Position numbers and translations under genes: made by a program
The notes under the pieces: model-generated
Databases searched by the model: none
Seen by the model: only the letters and a program-made list of their open reading frames with translations
What the model was told of the DNA's origin: nothing
Source: Bdellovibrionales bacterium
Lineage (GTDB): Bacteria > Bdellovibrionota > Bdellovibrionia > Bdellovibrionales > JAGQZY01
DNA: 64,000 nt
Reading direction: 5' to 3'
NCBI GenBank assembly: GCA_019750295.1
Contig: JAIEOS010000008.1
Location: forward strand, 124,001-188,000
Shown here: one piece after another, positions 8,540 through 17,623 of the stretch
How positions within the stretch are numbered: the first letter of the stretch is position 1
How the letters are laid out: each line of letters starts with the position of its first letter

Positions 8540-10342
8540 TCACGAATTATCGATGAACGTTTTTAGTTTCGCAGAACGCGAAGGATGACGGAGCTTGCGA
8601 AGCGCTTTGGCTTCGATCTGACGAATCCTTTCGCGAGTCACGTTAAAGTCTTGGCCGACCTCTTCTAACGTATGATCGCTCTCTTCTCCGATACCAAAAC
8701 GCATGCGAAGAACTTTTTCTTCACGAGCGGTGAGAGTCGAGAGAACCTTACGGGTTTGCTCTGCCAAGTTCAGGTTCACAATCGCTTCTGCAGGATTGAT
8801 CACCTTTTTATCTTCGATAAAGTCTCCCAAGTGCGAATCTTCTTCTTCACCCACTGGGGTTTCTAAAGAAATCGGCTCTTTGGCGATCTTTAAGACCTTG
8901 CGAACTTTATCCACGTGCATATCCATCTTCGCTGCGATCTCTTCCGGCTGTGGCTCACGCCCCAATTCCTGAACGAGGTAACGAGATGTACGAACTAATT
9001 TGTTAATTGTTTCGATCATGTGCACTGGAATACGAATCGTGCGGGCCTGATCCGCGATCGCGCGGGTAATGGCCTGACGAATCCACCAAGTGGCATAGGT
9101 CGAAAATTTGTATCCACGGCGATATTCAAACTTATCCACCGCTTTCATCAAACCGATGTTTCCTTCTTGGATCAAATCCAAGAACTGAAGACCACGGTTG
9201 GTGTATTTTTTAGCAATTGAAACCACAAGTCGAAGATTGGCTTCAACGAGTTCGGATTTCGCACGGTCTGCATCACGCTCCCCGCGCCAGATGGCCGTAT
9301 TGGTTTCTTTAATCCACGCAAATTGCATCTGCGTGTCGCTCGTGAGTCTCTCTAAACGATCTTGCGCATCGACAGCTTGAGCATGAAGCGTGCTGAACTT
9401 GTTAAAAGTCAGTCCCGTCTCACGAGTGAGAGCCGAGATTTCTTTCTCGCTGGCTTCGACTTTTTTGAAACGTTCCTTCATGCCATTAATGTCTTTAGAG
9501 AAAGACTTCGTTACGGCTTCCTTCACGCGGCTATTGAGCTGTGACATACGTGTCACTAAGTTTTTAAACTTAATCACAACGCGAGTGATGGTTTTACGAT
9601 TAAAGTTGATCGATTCAAACTTCACCATAAGCTCATCAACCATTACGGAAATTTCCGCTTCGGCCGTCTTCTTTTCGGCCTCTGGTGAATTCACATCTTC
9701 CAAAGTTTTAAAATGCTTTTTGACTTTCTTTTCGTATTTTTTAACTTCGCCGATGAGTTCATGAATTTTATCGATGTATTCTTGTTCATTGTACTGAGTG
9801 TCTTCGTCTTCTAATCCACGGAAGATCGCCTTCACTTTAAGACGACCTTTATCCACACGCTCACCAAGGTTTACGATTTCGCGAGTTCCGATCGGCGTTG
9901 TCAAAATAGCGCGAACGATTTGACGTTCTCCGCTTTCGATTCTTTGCGCGATCTGAACTTCACCTTCGCGAGTTAAAAGAGAAACGCTTCCCATTTTACG
10001 CAAGTACATGCGGACGGGATCGTTTCCTTTGACATCGGTCTCTTCCGCCGCGTCTTCTTCTTCTTCGCTATCTGGATTTTCGAGGAAACTGCTCTCCTCA
10101 TCATCGCCTTCCTCGGCGACGTGTTCGATGATGCTAATGCCTTGGACTTCTAATCCTTGCATGATCGCATCAAGAGCAGCGGCTGAAGTGAGCTCAGGGA
10201 CTAATGACTCGTTGATTTCTACAACAGTCAAGGCACCTTTATTCGCTGAAATCTCTAAGAGCTTCTTGAGTTCCTCTTTAACGGTCTTCAATTGCTCTTC
10301 TGGAGATAGCGTAGGGGCCTCTTCTTTTTTCACTTTAGTCAT
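8540..10342 (-). CDS. rpoD: Primary sigma factor RpoD (sigma-70)
   Basis: A 600-residue housekeeping sigma factor. Region 1.1 at the N-terminus is followed by an acidic stretch ([11 protein letters not shown]), region 1.2 ([21 protein letters not shown]) and a charged non-conserved region of about 200 residues. Region 2 contains [20 protein letters not shown] and [14 protein letters not shown], for -10 recognition and melting. Region 4 contains [18 protein letters not shown], the -35 helix-turn-helix. It is the last gene of the macromolecular-synthesis operon. Its ATG overlaps the dnaG stop codon (ATGA), so translation is likely coupled. Confidence 0.97.
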   Translation of the reverse strand: MTKVKKEEAPTLSPEEQLKTVKEELKKLLEISANKGALTVVEINESLVPELTSAAALDAIMQGLEVQGISIIEHVAEEGDDEESSFLENPDSEEEEDAAEETDVKGNDPVRMYLRKMGSVSLLTREGEVQIAQRIESGERQIVRAILTTPIGTREIVNLGERVDKGRLKVKAIFRGLEDEDTQYNEQEYIDKIHELIGEVKKYEKKVKKHFKTLEDVNSPEAEKKTAEAEISVMVDELMVKFESINFNRKTITRVVIKFKNLVTRMSQLNSRVKEAVTKSFSKDINGMKERFKKVEASEKEISALTRETGLTFNKFSTLHAQAVDAQDRLERLTSDTQMQFAWIKETNTAIWRGERDADRAKSELVEANLRLVVSIAKKYTNRGLQFLDLIQEGNIGLMKAVDKFEYRRGYKFSTYATWWIRQAITRAIADQARTIRIPVHMIETINKLVRTSRYLVQELGREPQPEEIAAKMDMHVDKVRKVLKIAKEPISLETPVGEEEDSHLGDFIEDKKVINPAEAIVNLNLAEQTRKVLSTLTAREEKVLRMRFGIGEESDHTLEEVGQDFNVTRERIRQIEAKALRKLRHPSRSAKLKTFIDNS

Positions 10343-12228
10343 GGTTCTCCCTTAACGTTCTTATTAAGATAAATTCGATTCTTGTTTATATTCATTATCT
10401 GTTCCAACTTTTCGATGGAGGCATCATCCCTCACATCCCTTAGCTGTCCGACGATAATGGCGCTCTGGCGCTTAAAATGCCTGTCTTTCACTCTTTTTAT
10501 GCAACTGTCCACTGCCTTTGAAGACTCGTTTTCTTCCCCATTTGGGGACCAAAGTTTAAACAAACCTGTAAGTTCTTCAGGGCGTTTCAATTGCGAAACA
10601 ACCAAAGGGGCCAGCTTATCAAAGCCCTCTGGAGAATGTCTATACTTGTCTACTACGAATTGGAGCAATCGCTGCACCTCACTGTGAGAGACTTCGGGGA
10701 TCACCCCCGCCTCCACCACTTTTTCGAGTAAATCCACCGAGTTAACCACAGCTCCCAAGAGGAAAAGTTCCTCTTTTGGGGCCTTTGAAAGATCGGCTCG
10801 CTGAGGCATCACCGTACTCGCTCCGAGAGGAGCGGCCTGGCTGCGGCCGTCCACCCAAGATGCTTCCGCACCTTCCGGCCTGCCTTGCTGAGGTATAGAC
10901 TTTGGCGCCGCCGGAGCGGTTAGTTTGTCTTTAGGCTTCGCGGTCTCCTGAAGTTGAGCCAAAACCCACTTTTCGTCCTCTGTAAGACGAGTGGCCACTT
11001 CCTTAATGTACAAACTTTTAAGGCTCGGATCGCTAATCGAATTTAAAATCGGCTTCACTTTTTCCATCAGATCGAGTTTTTCATGGGCCGAAAATTTAAA
11101 TTCGCTCATCCACTCTTTTAAAAGTTCAATAAATAATTCCGGCGCCTCATCGATGCGCTTTTGCAAAGCGGCCGCGCCTTCTTTTTTTACAAAATCGTCG
11201 GGGTCCAACTCGTCCGGCAAAAACACAACCAAGGGACACAATCCTTGCTGAAGAACCGTCGTCAAACTGCGCTCCGCCGCCTGTCGACCGGCGAAATCTC
11301 CATCAAACATAAGGACCACGCGCGAAGTGTACTTTTTGAGTAAACGCACATGATCGTCGGTCATTGCTGTTCCCAGCGTGGCCACCGCATTGTCCACGCC
11401 GGCGAGGTAAAGCGCGGTGAAATCCATATAGCCTTCTACGACAACGGCGGTGTCTTTTTGACGAATGTGTTTCCCGGTGAGGTTTAATCCGTAAAAGGTT
11501 TTCCCTTTGTAGAACACCGGAGATTCTGGGCTGTTTAAATATTTGGGCTTATCTTCTTTTTTAAGAACACGACCACCAAAACCGACCACTTCCTCCTGAA
11601 CAGAGATAATTGGAAACATCAGTCGGTTTCTAAAAAGATCAAAGTGACCATTTTTTTCTTTGCGCGAACGGATCAGGCCGAGTCTCTCTGCCTCTGAGGC
11701 CGGAGCTTGCTTTTGTTTTAAAAACAAAGCCAAAGAATCCCAAGCCTCCGGAGCATAACCGAGCTTAAGAGTTTCAATAGCTTCGTTGGTGATCCCGCGA
11801 CTCACCAAATATTTTCGCACGGGATGATCTTCGGGAAGACTCGTCAAAGCCCGATGAAAAAACGACGCCGCATATTTATTAATACGGTAATGGATCGACT
11901 TATTGGTTTTTTCTTTATCTTCGTGCTCATTGGTCGGAAGAGCAATTCCCGCTCGACGCGCCAAAAATTCGATAGCATCGGTAAACGACAACCCGCTAAA
12001 CGTTTCTAAAAAGGTGAAGACATTCCCCGACTTTTTACAACCGAAGCAGTGATAAAGTTGCTTGCTTTCTGAAACCGAAAAACTAGGACTTTTCTCGTTG
12101 TGATCAGGATAGGGACACAAACCCGTGAACTGATGTCCACGGCCTTTTAATTGTGTGTGCTGACCAATAATATCAACAATATTATTGGCATCACGGACCT
12201 GTTCAATAAATTCTTGAGAAAATAACAA
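10339..12228 (-). CDS. dnaG: DNA primase DnaG
   Basis: A 629-residue primase that makes RNA primers at the replication fork. The CHC2 zinc finger is visible at residues 38-64 (CPYPDH, then YHCFGC). The TOPRIM core contains VVVEGYMDF and LMFDGDFAG with the metal-binding acidic residues. The C-terminal 200 residues, after an Ala/Pro-rich linker, would be the helicase-binding domain. The first Met is taken as the start, 11 bases after the yqeY stop. Length is normal for the family. Confidence 0.97.
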   Translation of the reverse strand: MLFSQEFIEQVRDANNIVDIIGQHTQLKGRGHQFTGLCPYPDHNEKSPSFSVSESKQLYHCFGCKKSGNVFTFLETFSGLSFTDAIEFLARRAGIALPTNEHEDKEKTNKSIHYRINKYAASFFHRALTSLPEDHPVRKYLVSRGITNEAIETLKLGYAPEAWDSLALFLKQKQAPASEAERLGLIRSRKEKNGHFDLFRNRLMFPIISVQEEVVGFGGRVLKKEDKPKYLNSPESPVFYKGKTFYGLNLTGKHIRQKDTAVVVEGYMDFTALYLAGVDNAVATLGTAMTDDHVRLLKKYTSRVVLMFDGDFAGRQAAERSLTTVLQQGLCPLVVFLPDELDPDDFVKKEGAAALQKRIDEAPELFIELLKEWMSEFKFSAHEKLDLMEKVKPILNSISDPSLKSLYIKEVATRLTEDEKWVLAQLQETAKPKDKLTAPAAPKSIPQQGRPEGAEASWVDGRSQAAPLGASTVMPQRADLSKAPKEELFLLGAVVNSVDLLEKVVEAGVIPEVSHSEVQRLLQFVVDKYRHSPEGFDKLAPLVVSQLKRPEELTGLFKLWSPNGEENESSKAVDSCIKRVKDRHFKRQSAIIVGQLRDVRDDASIEKLEQIMNINKNRIYLNKNVKGEP

Positions 12229-12239
12229 ATTGTTTCGCC

Positions 12240-12689
12240 TTATGCCTGGAGGGCTTTGCGAACGAGTTCACTCACCACTTTATTATCGGCGGCACCTTTA
12301 GTTTCGGCCTGCACGGCTTTCATCACCGCGCCCATATCCTTGATTGAGGTGGCACCAGTGCTCGCGATAATCTTTTTAACGATCGCTTCCACTTCGCTCG
12401 CCCCCAGTTGTTGAGGAAGGTAGCTCTCGATAATTTTAAGCTCGAGTTTTTCCTGCTCGACGAGATCAAGACGTCCACCTTTTTCGTACATTTCGATGGA
12501 GTCTTGACGTTGCTTCACAGATTTCTTGATTACATTTAAGATATCGTCTTCGGTGATCGTGTTCGGACGAACTTCGATCTCTTTGTTTTTAACCGCTGCG
12601 GTTAAAAAGCGAAGGGTGCTCACCTTCGCCATGTCTTTGGCTTTCATCGCCTCTTTGGTATCTTCTGTAATCTTTAACTTTAAAGACAT
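12240..12689 (-). CDS. yqeY: GatB/YqeY domain protein
   Basis: A 149-residue protein of the YqeY family, related to the tail domain of the GatB tRNA amidotransferase subunit. It shows LKITEDTKEAMKAKDMAKVSTLR at the start, then YLPQQLGASEVEAIV and GAVMKAVQAETKGAADNKVV (parts of the conserved family pattern). Its exact role is unknown, though it is widely found between rpsU and dnaG, as here. It starts 2 bases after the rpsU stop. Confidence 0.93.
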   Translation of the reverse strand: MSLKLKITEDTKEAMKAKDMAKVSTLRFLTAAVKNKEIEVRPNTITEDDILNVIKKSVKQRQDSIEMYEKGGRLDLVEQEKLELKIIESYLPQQLGASEVEAIVKKIIASTGATSIKDMGAVMKAVQAETKGAADNKVVSELVRKALQA

Positions 12690-12691
12690 TA

Positions 12692-12904
12692 CTAGTAATC
12701 TCCGAATCTTCTTTGTTTCTTCACAACACGTTTGCGCGCAGAAAGAGATTTCTTCTTTTTACGAACGCCCGGTTTTTCGTAGTGTTCTCTCTTTTTAACT
12801 TCGGAAAGAACTCCAGATTTTTCGCAGGATTTTTTGAAACGGCGGAACGCTTGTTCAAAGCTTTCACCGTCTCTTAGTTTTACTAATGACATAATTAAAT
12901 TCAC
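12692..12904 (-). CDS. rpsU: Ribosomal protein S21
   Basis: A 70-residue basic protein of the small subunit. It shows the S21 pattern: [24 protein letters not shown], then a basic tail of [11 protein letters not shown] type. It is first in the rpsU-yqeY-dnaG-rpoD operon. An AGGTGA ribosome binding site stands 9 bases upstream of the ATG, and a good sigma-70 promoter lies about 20 bases before the ATG. Confidence 0.96.
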   Translation of the reverse strand: MNLIMSLVKLRDGESFEQAFRRFKKSCEKSGVLSEVKKREHYEKPGVRKKKKSLSARKRVVKKQRRFGDY

Positions 12905-12923
12905 CTGCCCTTCGGAGCTTGTT

Positions 12924-12952
12924 TATATAGCAAAGGGACTTTCATAATGCAA
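12924..12952 (-). promoter_or_regulatory. Sigma-70 promoter of the rpsU-yqeY-dnaG-rpoD operon
   Basis: Read on the minus strand, -35 TTGCAT (12947-12952), a 17-base spacer and -10 TATATA (12924-12929), followed by a short leader and the rpsU ribosome binding site. The match to consensus and the position are both good. Confidence 0.7.
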
Positions 12953-12987
12953 ACGTCGTTCGACTGGAAGTTAGGGGAATGCTTGAG

Positions 12988-13140
12988 ATTTTTGGAATGG
13001 TTTTTGATTTGCCGTTTCGCTCCCTGCCCTCGACGGGTGCAAAGCGTCTTCGGATTGCGTCACTTCGTGAGCGCAACCCGGATACGCATTGCTCGCACGG
13101 GACGGTCGCGAAACGGCAAATCAAAAACCATTCCAAAAAT
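12988..13140. repeat. Long inverted repeat A (33-bp perfect stem)
   Basis: The left arm 12988-13020 is the exact reverse complement of the right arm 13108-13140. The 87-base core is GC-rich and contains a nested hairpin (TTGCGTCAC, TTC, GTGAGCGCAA). The element lies between the divergent rpsU promoter and tadA. The short open frames that cross it are products of the repeat, not genes. Confidence 0.9.
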
Positions 13141-13330
13141 GTCAATTATCCCCGGGGGTTAACTTCAGGGGTTCGGCTGCGCCGTTTGGGGGGGGGATTT
13201 CAATCGCGGGTTTTTTTTATTTTCGGGAGGCATTTTCGGGGGACGGCTTCTCGGGTGGAACGATATTTGGGATGGGGTTGCTTGTGCGGTGCGTAGTTTA
13301 TGTGTGGGGTTCGGTGGTTATAGGTGGGGT
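13141..13330 (+). other. G-rich leader region upstream of tadA
   Basis: There is no gene here. The plus strand has many G runs (a nine-G tract at 13188-13196, plus GGGGG and GGG runs) and few Cs, and the skew continues into the first part of tadA. It could form a G-quadruplex. No clear promoter was found. Confidence 0.5.
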
Positions 13331-13804
13331 ATGCGTGATGATTTGAAGTGGATGGAACATTGTTTGGTTTTGGCTCGGCGGGCTTATGATTTGGGAGAGG
13401 TTCCTGTGGGGGCTGTGGTGGTTCGCGAGGGAGAATTGATTTCGGAGGCGTTTAATCATCGCGAGGCGGATCAGACGGTTTTGGGGCATGCGGAGATCTT
13501 GGCTTTGAAGTTGGCTTGCGAGAAGCTAGGGAGCTGGCGCTTGACCGGTTGTACTTTGATCACTTCGTTGGAGCCGTGTTTGATGTGTGCTGGGGCGATT
13601 ATTCAGTCGCGGGTTTCGGATTTGGTGTATGGGGCTTCGGATTCCAAAGGGGGTGCGCAATCCTTGTTTCAACTTTTCGATGCTCCTCAACACAATCATC
13701 ATGTTCAACATCACGCAGGTGTACTCGCCGATGAATCTTCTCAACTCCTTAAAAAGTTTTTTTCGGAGCGTCGTAAAAAATCGAATTCCTTGAGTGAAGA
13801 ATAA
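13331..13804 (+). CDS. tadA: tRNA-specific adenosine deaminase TadA
   Basis: About 157 residues from the ATG at 13331 (MRDDLKWMEHC); longer frames begin inside the G-rich leader. It deaminates the wobble adenosine of tRNA-Arg to inosine. The zinc site is visible as LGHAEILAL (HAE with the proton-shuttle Glu) and LEPCLMCAGA (PCxxC). The GASDSKGGAQS and NHHVQ segments also fit TadA. The 5' third has unusually G/T-rich codons compared with neighbours. It stands alone between repeat A and the lipoprotein gene at 13912. Confidence 0.92.
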   Translation: MRDDLKWMEHCLVLARRAYDLGEVPVGAVVVREGELISEAFNHREADQTVLGHAEILALKLACEKLGSWRLTGCTLITSLEPCLMCAGAIIQSRVSDLVYGASDSKGGAQSLFQLFDAPQHNHHVQHHAGVLADESSQLLKKFFSERRKKSNSLSEE

Positions 13805-13911
13805 ATGATGGAACTATTTCCATAAATCGCTTCGGCTCTCCTTGGCTAGCCCAATGGCCATTTTTTATCAGGACTCTGCAATTGAAAATTTAGAACTCCG
13901 AGAAGTGATGT

Positions 13912-14601
13912 ATGAAATATACATTACTTTTTATTCTTGTTCTTTCTGTCGCTTGTTCTCGAAATAGCAACGCCGCTCCCGTGGGCGAGCAGCTTGGATC
14001 ACCAGAGACTCCTGCCGATACCGAGATTCAAGACATCCCACCCATGAGCAACGAAAAAGTCATTTTCGTCGGCGGGTTTAAAGCCACACAAGATGAAGTC
14101 AATCGCTGGGCCGCAGCCGCTCGCGCGAAAGATCCCACTCGAGAGTACGAAGGCTACGAATATCCTCCCAAAGCCTCTTCCAGTGATAGCTCTGCCGTTG
14201 CCGGTGCTGCTGCTAACATTAAAAGAGCGGTGGCGGATATCGATAGTCATCCCGATAAGTTTTTTATCATCGCCGGCCACAGCTCTGGCGCCGCAATTTC
14301 CAATCGCATCGCCGAGCTCGCGAAAGATCCCTCGCATTTTCGCTTGGTGACCCTCGATGGATTTACTCCCAACAAAGCTCTCCAGAAGCGTGTCGACAGC
14401 ACCTGTTGGTACGGGCAAAATGGGAACTCCCTCTCTGCCAATGGCGGAGCGATGAAATCCAACTGCTTGAAGTCGACGCCCTACAAAACCAATCTCACCA
14501 CCGACAAATGGGGCCTCCATAATCTGCTCTACAATAAAGTTCTTTGGGGAGGCTACTCCGAGGAGCAACTCGATCCCAATTTAGATTGGGTTGAAAACTA
14601 A
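13912..14601 (+). CDS. Lipoprotein with an alpha/beta-hydrolase-like GHSSG motif
   Basis: A 229-residue protein. The signal MKYTLLFILVLSVAC gives a lipobox SVAC at Cys15. After an acidic linker comes VIFVGGF, a strand and loop, and then FIIAGHSSGAAISNRI, which has the GxSxG nucleophile elbow of alpha/beta hydrolases. VTLDGF follows as the next strand, and HNLLYN may carry the His. A hydrolase is likely, but the acid residue is not clear and no substrate can be assigned. It converges on the next gene with a 4-base overlap. Confidence 0.65.
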   Translation: MKYTLLFILVLSVACSRNSNAAPVGEQLGSPETPADTEIQDIPPMSNEKVIFVGGFKATQDEVNRWAAAARAKDPTREYEGYEYPPKASSSDSSAVAGAAANIKRAVADIDSHPDKFFIIAGHSSGAAISNRIAELAKDPSHFRLVTLDGFTPNKALQKRVDSTCWYGQNGNSLSANGGAMKSNCLKSTPYKTNLTTDKWGLHNLLYNKVLWGGYSEEQLDPNLDWVEN

Positions 14602-15221
14602 TTTACCCACGGTAAAATGTTTTCGTACACCTTCCCCGATTTAAACATGCAGTAGTTTCCGTAGGCATTTTTCCTGCAAAATTTTTCGGGAGAATAGACC
14701 TTGTCCGGAAGCTTCCTCCCATGGTTCCACTCCTCCACAGTGAGAGCCTCAGGATAAAACTGAACCGTCCCATCCAGTTGACGTACACTCAACGCTTTCG
14801 ATCGAATTAACTTCTCACCGTTAAAGAGCCTGAAATTTTCCGATGAGGAATCGTTCGTAATAAACGCCGCTATTTTAATATAGGCGCCCGATCCCCTCGG
14901 AACTTCTCGGCCATTCACGAATATGTCCATTCCACTCTTATCATCGGAGCCACTTAAGGGTTTAATCATTTCGGGATTCGCATCTGCTAGGGTTTGCTCA
15001 ATTTCAAACCTCGAATTTTTACAATTGCGGCATTCAGAAATGCCGACCTGGCTATTTGACAATGACAGGTTCGTATTCGAAATTAAGATCATTTTATCCG
15101 GTGTATAGATGAGACTGAAAGTATCGTCCACATCACCGTTTTTAAAAGTCACGCGAACGTGCAACGCAGAGACATTTAAGCTCACCATCAGGATTCCAAA
15201 TATTAAGATTGTTTTCATCAT
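14598..15221 (-). CDS. Exported protein of unknown function
   Basis: A 207-residue protein with a Sec signal peptide (ILIFGILMVSLNVSA). The mature region starts with beta-like HVRVTFKNGDVDDTFSLIY and contains paired Cys motifs (ECRNCKNSR near residue 66, then a C-terminal CRKNAYGNYC) that could form disulfides. I do not recognise a family. It is a single gene, converging with the hydrolase-like lipoprotein. Confidence 0.55.
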   Translation of the reverse strand: MMKTILIFGILMVSLNVSALHVRVTFKNGDVDDTFSLIYTPDKMILISNTNLSLSNSQVGISECRNCKNSRFEIEQTLADANPEMIKPLSGSDDKSGMDIFVNGREVPRGSGAYIKIAAFITNDSSSENFRLFNGEKLIRSKALSVRQLDGTVQFYPEALTVEEWNHGRKLPDKVYSPEKFCRKNAYGNYCMFKSGKVYENILPWVN

Positions 15222-15435
15222 GAGACACCCATCGGACTTTTGTCTTGGAAAACTTTACTTCTTTTTATACCCCATTAACCTTTTTGCTCGTCAAGCCGTC
15301 TATATTGGAGGTGTTTCGTGGTTAAAATGAAGATGACTGTCGCCCGTCCCAGATTGATACAGTTTCACTTTTTTTTAACTGAATTTGAGGTTATGACGAT
15401 AGGTAAGATGTATACTTTTATTATGAGGGGGCTCA

Positions 15436-15750
15436 GTGTTTGTTAGATCTTTAATAGCTACAACGGCTATTCTTTTTTCGTTAAATGCATTCGCGCGTTT
15501 AACAACAACTGATCCCAATATGTCCGCTTCGGGCGCAACAAATCCTTACAATCAGACCAATCTTAACGGAACGAGTGCCAATAACACTCTCCCCGGCATT
15601 GCGAATATCGTAACGGCGATGGCCCTTGCGGGAGGAACATCGGCTCCTTCGACCCAAGCTTGGCTTTCACCCACCGGTAAACCTCTTTCTACCAACTCCA
15701 TCGTCAATTCTGTTTACAACGGACAGGGTGGCGAAGGCGTCAGTCAATAA
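15436..15750 (+). CDS. Small secreted Asn/Thr/Ser/Gly-rich protein
   Basis: A 104-residue protein with a GTG start and an AGGGGG ribosome binding site 6 bases upstream. The signal peptide MFVRSLIATTAILFSLNAFA is clear. The mature part is about 84 residues of low-complexity Asn, Thr, Ser, Gly and Ala, with no Cys and no charged core, ending in NGQGGEGVSQ. The last 7 bases overlap the end of the convergent radical SAM gene. It could be a surface peptide; a link to the radical SAM cluster is only positional. Confidence 0.6.
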   Translation: MFVRSLIATTAILFSLNAFARLTTTDPNMSASGATNPYNQTNLNGTSANNTLPGIANIVTAMALAGGTSAPSTQAWLSPTGKPLSTNSIVNSVYNGQGGEGVSQ

Positions 15751-16898
15751 GTCTGATCGCCCTTCCATAAGGGTGACGGATAATCTTTTTTACGCTTTGG
15801 AATCTTACTATCGGCGCTACTCACACAGCTGGATGTTGTGCAAAGTTGAGGCGACGGAAATAACTCAAAGCCCGTTTCGATATTTCCCAAAGGAAGATCA
15901 TTGCAACTGTAACTTCGTTTAATCATTCCGTCGGGCTCGCGAATGATAATGCTCCGATAACCTGCACTGCACACCCATCCTTTAAAATTATTAAACCCAA
16001 AAGAATTAAAACGTTCCGCTTGATCCATGTACCATTTGTTTCCTTGAGTATCTTCGAGCTCCACTTGCATCGTCGCGGTTGGGAATTCGGGCGAATCTGA
16101 ATTCAGTGCGTGAGGAGTTAAGGCCTCCACAGCGGCCACCGGTCTTTGAGATTCTCGCCGCTGGGATTGTAAACGGGCCCTTGTGTAATCCCGCTGAGGC
16201 ATCCCGCGCTGGAGTTTAACAAGCATATCTTCGCTATACCCACTCACCACCGCCGTTGCCGATGTGTTGCTTTGAGGTTTCAAAGTCACATTGATTCCCT
16301 GATGATGAAACTCCAAAGCTTCCTCCCACAAAACATCAAAACGTTCAGGCACCATCACCATATTGATGGTCACTTGGATTTCGTGCTCCTGGAGAAAAAT
16401 TAATTTTTCGGTGAATTTATTCTTGTCCGCAAACTCTTTGTGATAACTTGCGGTCACGCTCACTCGGTGCAAAGGACGTGTGACTTCTGCGTATTTTTCT
16501 AAAAAGGCAACTCCGGCGCTCATGTTGGTGGTCATATGAAGTGACTGATAGTTTGTATTCACCGTATCGTCGGCATAGTGCTTAAGAAATTCTAAATACC
16601 CAGGATGCAGGGTGGGCTCTCCCCCGCTAAAAGAAAAATGAAAAGAATTAAATCCCCGCTGTCGAGCCTGTCGCTTAATTTCGTTGATGGTTTGAATCAC
16701 CAACTCTTTCGGGCGATGATCACGAACATCGGAGCGCGCATAAGGCCAGCAGTAGGAGCACTTGTAATTACAGTAGCGTCCCAAGAGCCAACTGACGGTA
16801 AATAAATCGCGATAGAGGAGACTGCGTTGACCTGTTTTGCTCACCGACGAAAATGGAATTTTTGTGAAATCGTATTCCGACCAAAAGGCCTCTGCCAT
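15744..16898 (-). CDS. Radical SAM protein with a SPASM-like C-terminus
   Basis: A 384-residue protein. The radical SAM cluster site is RYCNYKCSYCWPY (Cys43, 47 and 50; CX3CX2C), and the SAM-binding HFSFSGGEPTLHPG motif follows. The C-terminal part GWVCSAGYRSIIIREPDG, then SCNDLPLGNI and LCTTSSC, looks like a SPASM-type site for one or two auxiliary iron-sulfur clusters. Such proteins modify peptides or small molecules by radical chemistry; the substrate is unknown. The gene is 41 bases downstream of the Tat-signal gene on the same strand. Confidence 0.85.
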   Translation of the reverse strand: MAEAFWSEYDFTKIPFSSVSKTGQRSLLYRDLFTVSWLLGRYCNYKCSYCWPYARSDVRDHRPKELVIQTINEIKRQARQRGFNSFHFSFSGGEPTLHPGYLEFLKHYADDTVNTNYQSLHMTTNMSAGVAFLEKYAEVTRPLHRVSVTASYHKEFADKNKFTEKLIFLQEHEIQVTINMVMVPERFDVLWEEALEFHHQGINVTLKPQSNTSATAVVSGYSEDMLVKLQRGMPQRDYTRARLQSQRRESQRPVAAVEALTPHALNSDSPEFPTATMQVELEDTQGNKWYMDQAERFNSFGFNNFKGWVCSAGYRSIIIREPDGMIKRSYSCNDLPLGNIETGFELFPSPQLCTTSSCVSSADSKIPKRKKDYPSPLWKGDQTY

Positions 16899-16939
16899 AA
16901 AGAAGGGCTAACACCCGTGCGGCGCGAGTGTAAAGAAAA

Positions 16940-17575
16940 TTAGACTTTTCTAAAGACGGTGAACTTATCACTCTTAGTAATCAGCTCGAAACCCGAATAA
17001 TCCAGATCCACGGGAATCTGCATTGGACCCTCATCGACATAGACTGCACCCTTCGCCAAGTTTCTCTTAGACCACTCGAAGGCCGCAAGCCTGCTGCGAG
17101 GTGACCCTTCCCACGTGGAGATATCGTTCCAAATAAATGCTGCCTTTATAGGCAGATCTGCCATTGTACGAATATCCGCTTGGATCACACCTTTGATGTT
17201 TTTGTAGGCCACTGCATCAACACCCATATAGCGAAGAGGGCCGAACATCTTTTTAAGGAGCGCGGCCGACTGCCCTTTATAAACTCCCAATTCGACAACG
17301 GGTCCGGTGGGGGGAACAGATAAATCGATCAAATCTCTTTTGAAAAAACTGTGGATTTCGCGGTGCCACTGGGAAAAGTTATGACCGCGAATATATTCTA
17401 TATTTTCGTCAATGCGATCGACTGGATATTTTTTCATGAGACTGTCCACGGTTCTCGCGGGGGCCTGTTCGCCTTTAAGAGTTCTTCGGAACGACTGCCA
17501 GCCATAACCCGAAGCCATGAGTGCCGGTATCGCAGCCATGATGCTTTTGAGTAGGTTTCTTCTGTTCAGTTTCAT
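16940..17575 (-). CDS. Tat-signal protein with a SAM-methyltransferase-like fold
   Basis: A 211-residue protein. The N-terminus has a twin-arginine motif (NRRNLLKS) and a hydrophobic stretch ending in ALMASGYGW, which fits Tat export or membrane anchoring. Then comes PVVELGVYKGQSAALLKKMF, a methyltransferase motif I; MGVDAVAYK as motif II; and WNDISTWEGSPRSRL and a closing FTVFRKV. It resembles class I methyltransferases of the cephalosporin-hydroxylase/TylF-like type. A periplasmic SAM enzyme would lack SAM, so the Tat motif could be a false hit or an anchor. A GGAGGATCC ribosome binding site precedes the ATG. Confidence 0.6.
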   Translation of the reverse strand: MKLNRRNLLKSIMAAIPALMASGYGWQSFRRTLKGEQAPARTVDSLMKKYPVDRIDENIEYIRGHNFSQWHREIHSFFKRDLIDLSVPPTGPVVELGVYKGQSAALLKKMFGPLRYMGVDAVAYKNIKGVIQADIRTMADLPIKAAFIWNDISTWEGSPRSRLAAFEWSKRNLAKGAVYVDEGPMQIPVDLDYSGFELITKSDKFTVFRKV

Positions 17576-17623
17576 GGATCCTCCGTAGACAATCCCAGTA
17601 TATTATAACATGATCATCCTCGC

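Noticed and set aside
12947-13346. Several 70-100 codon frames crossing repeat A
   Set aside because: They are read through the arms of the inverted repeat and have no ribosome binding site; the sequence is explained by the repeat.
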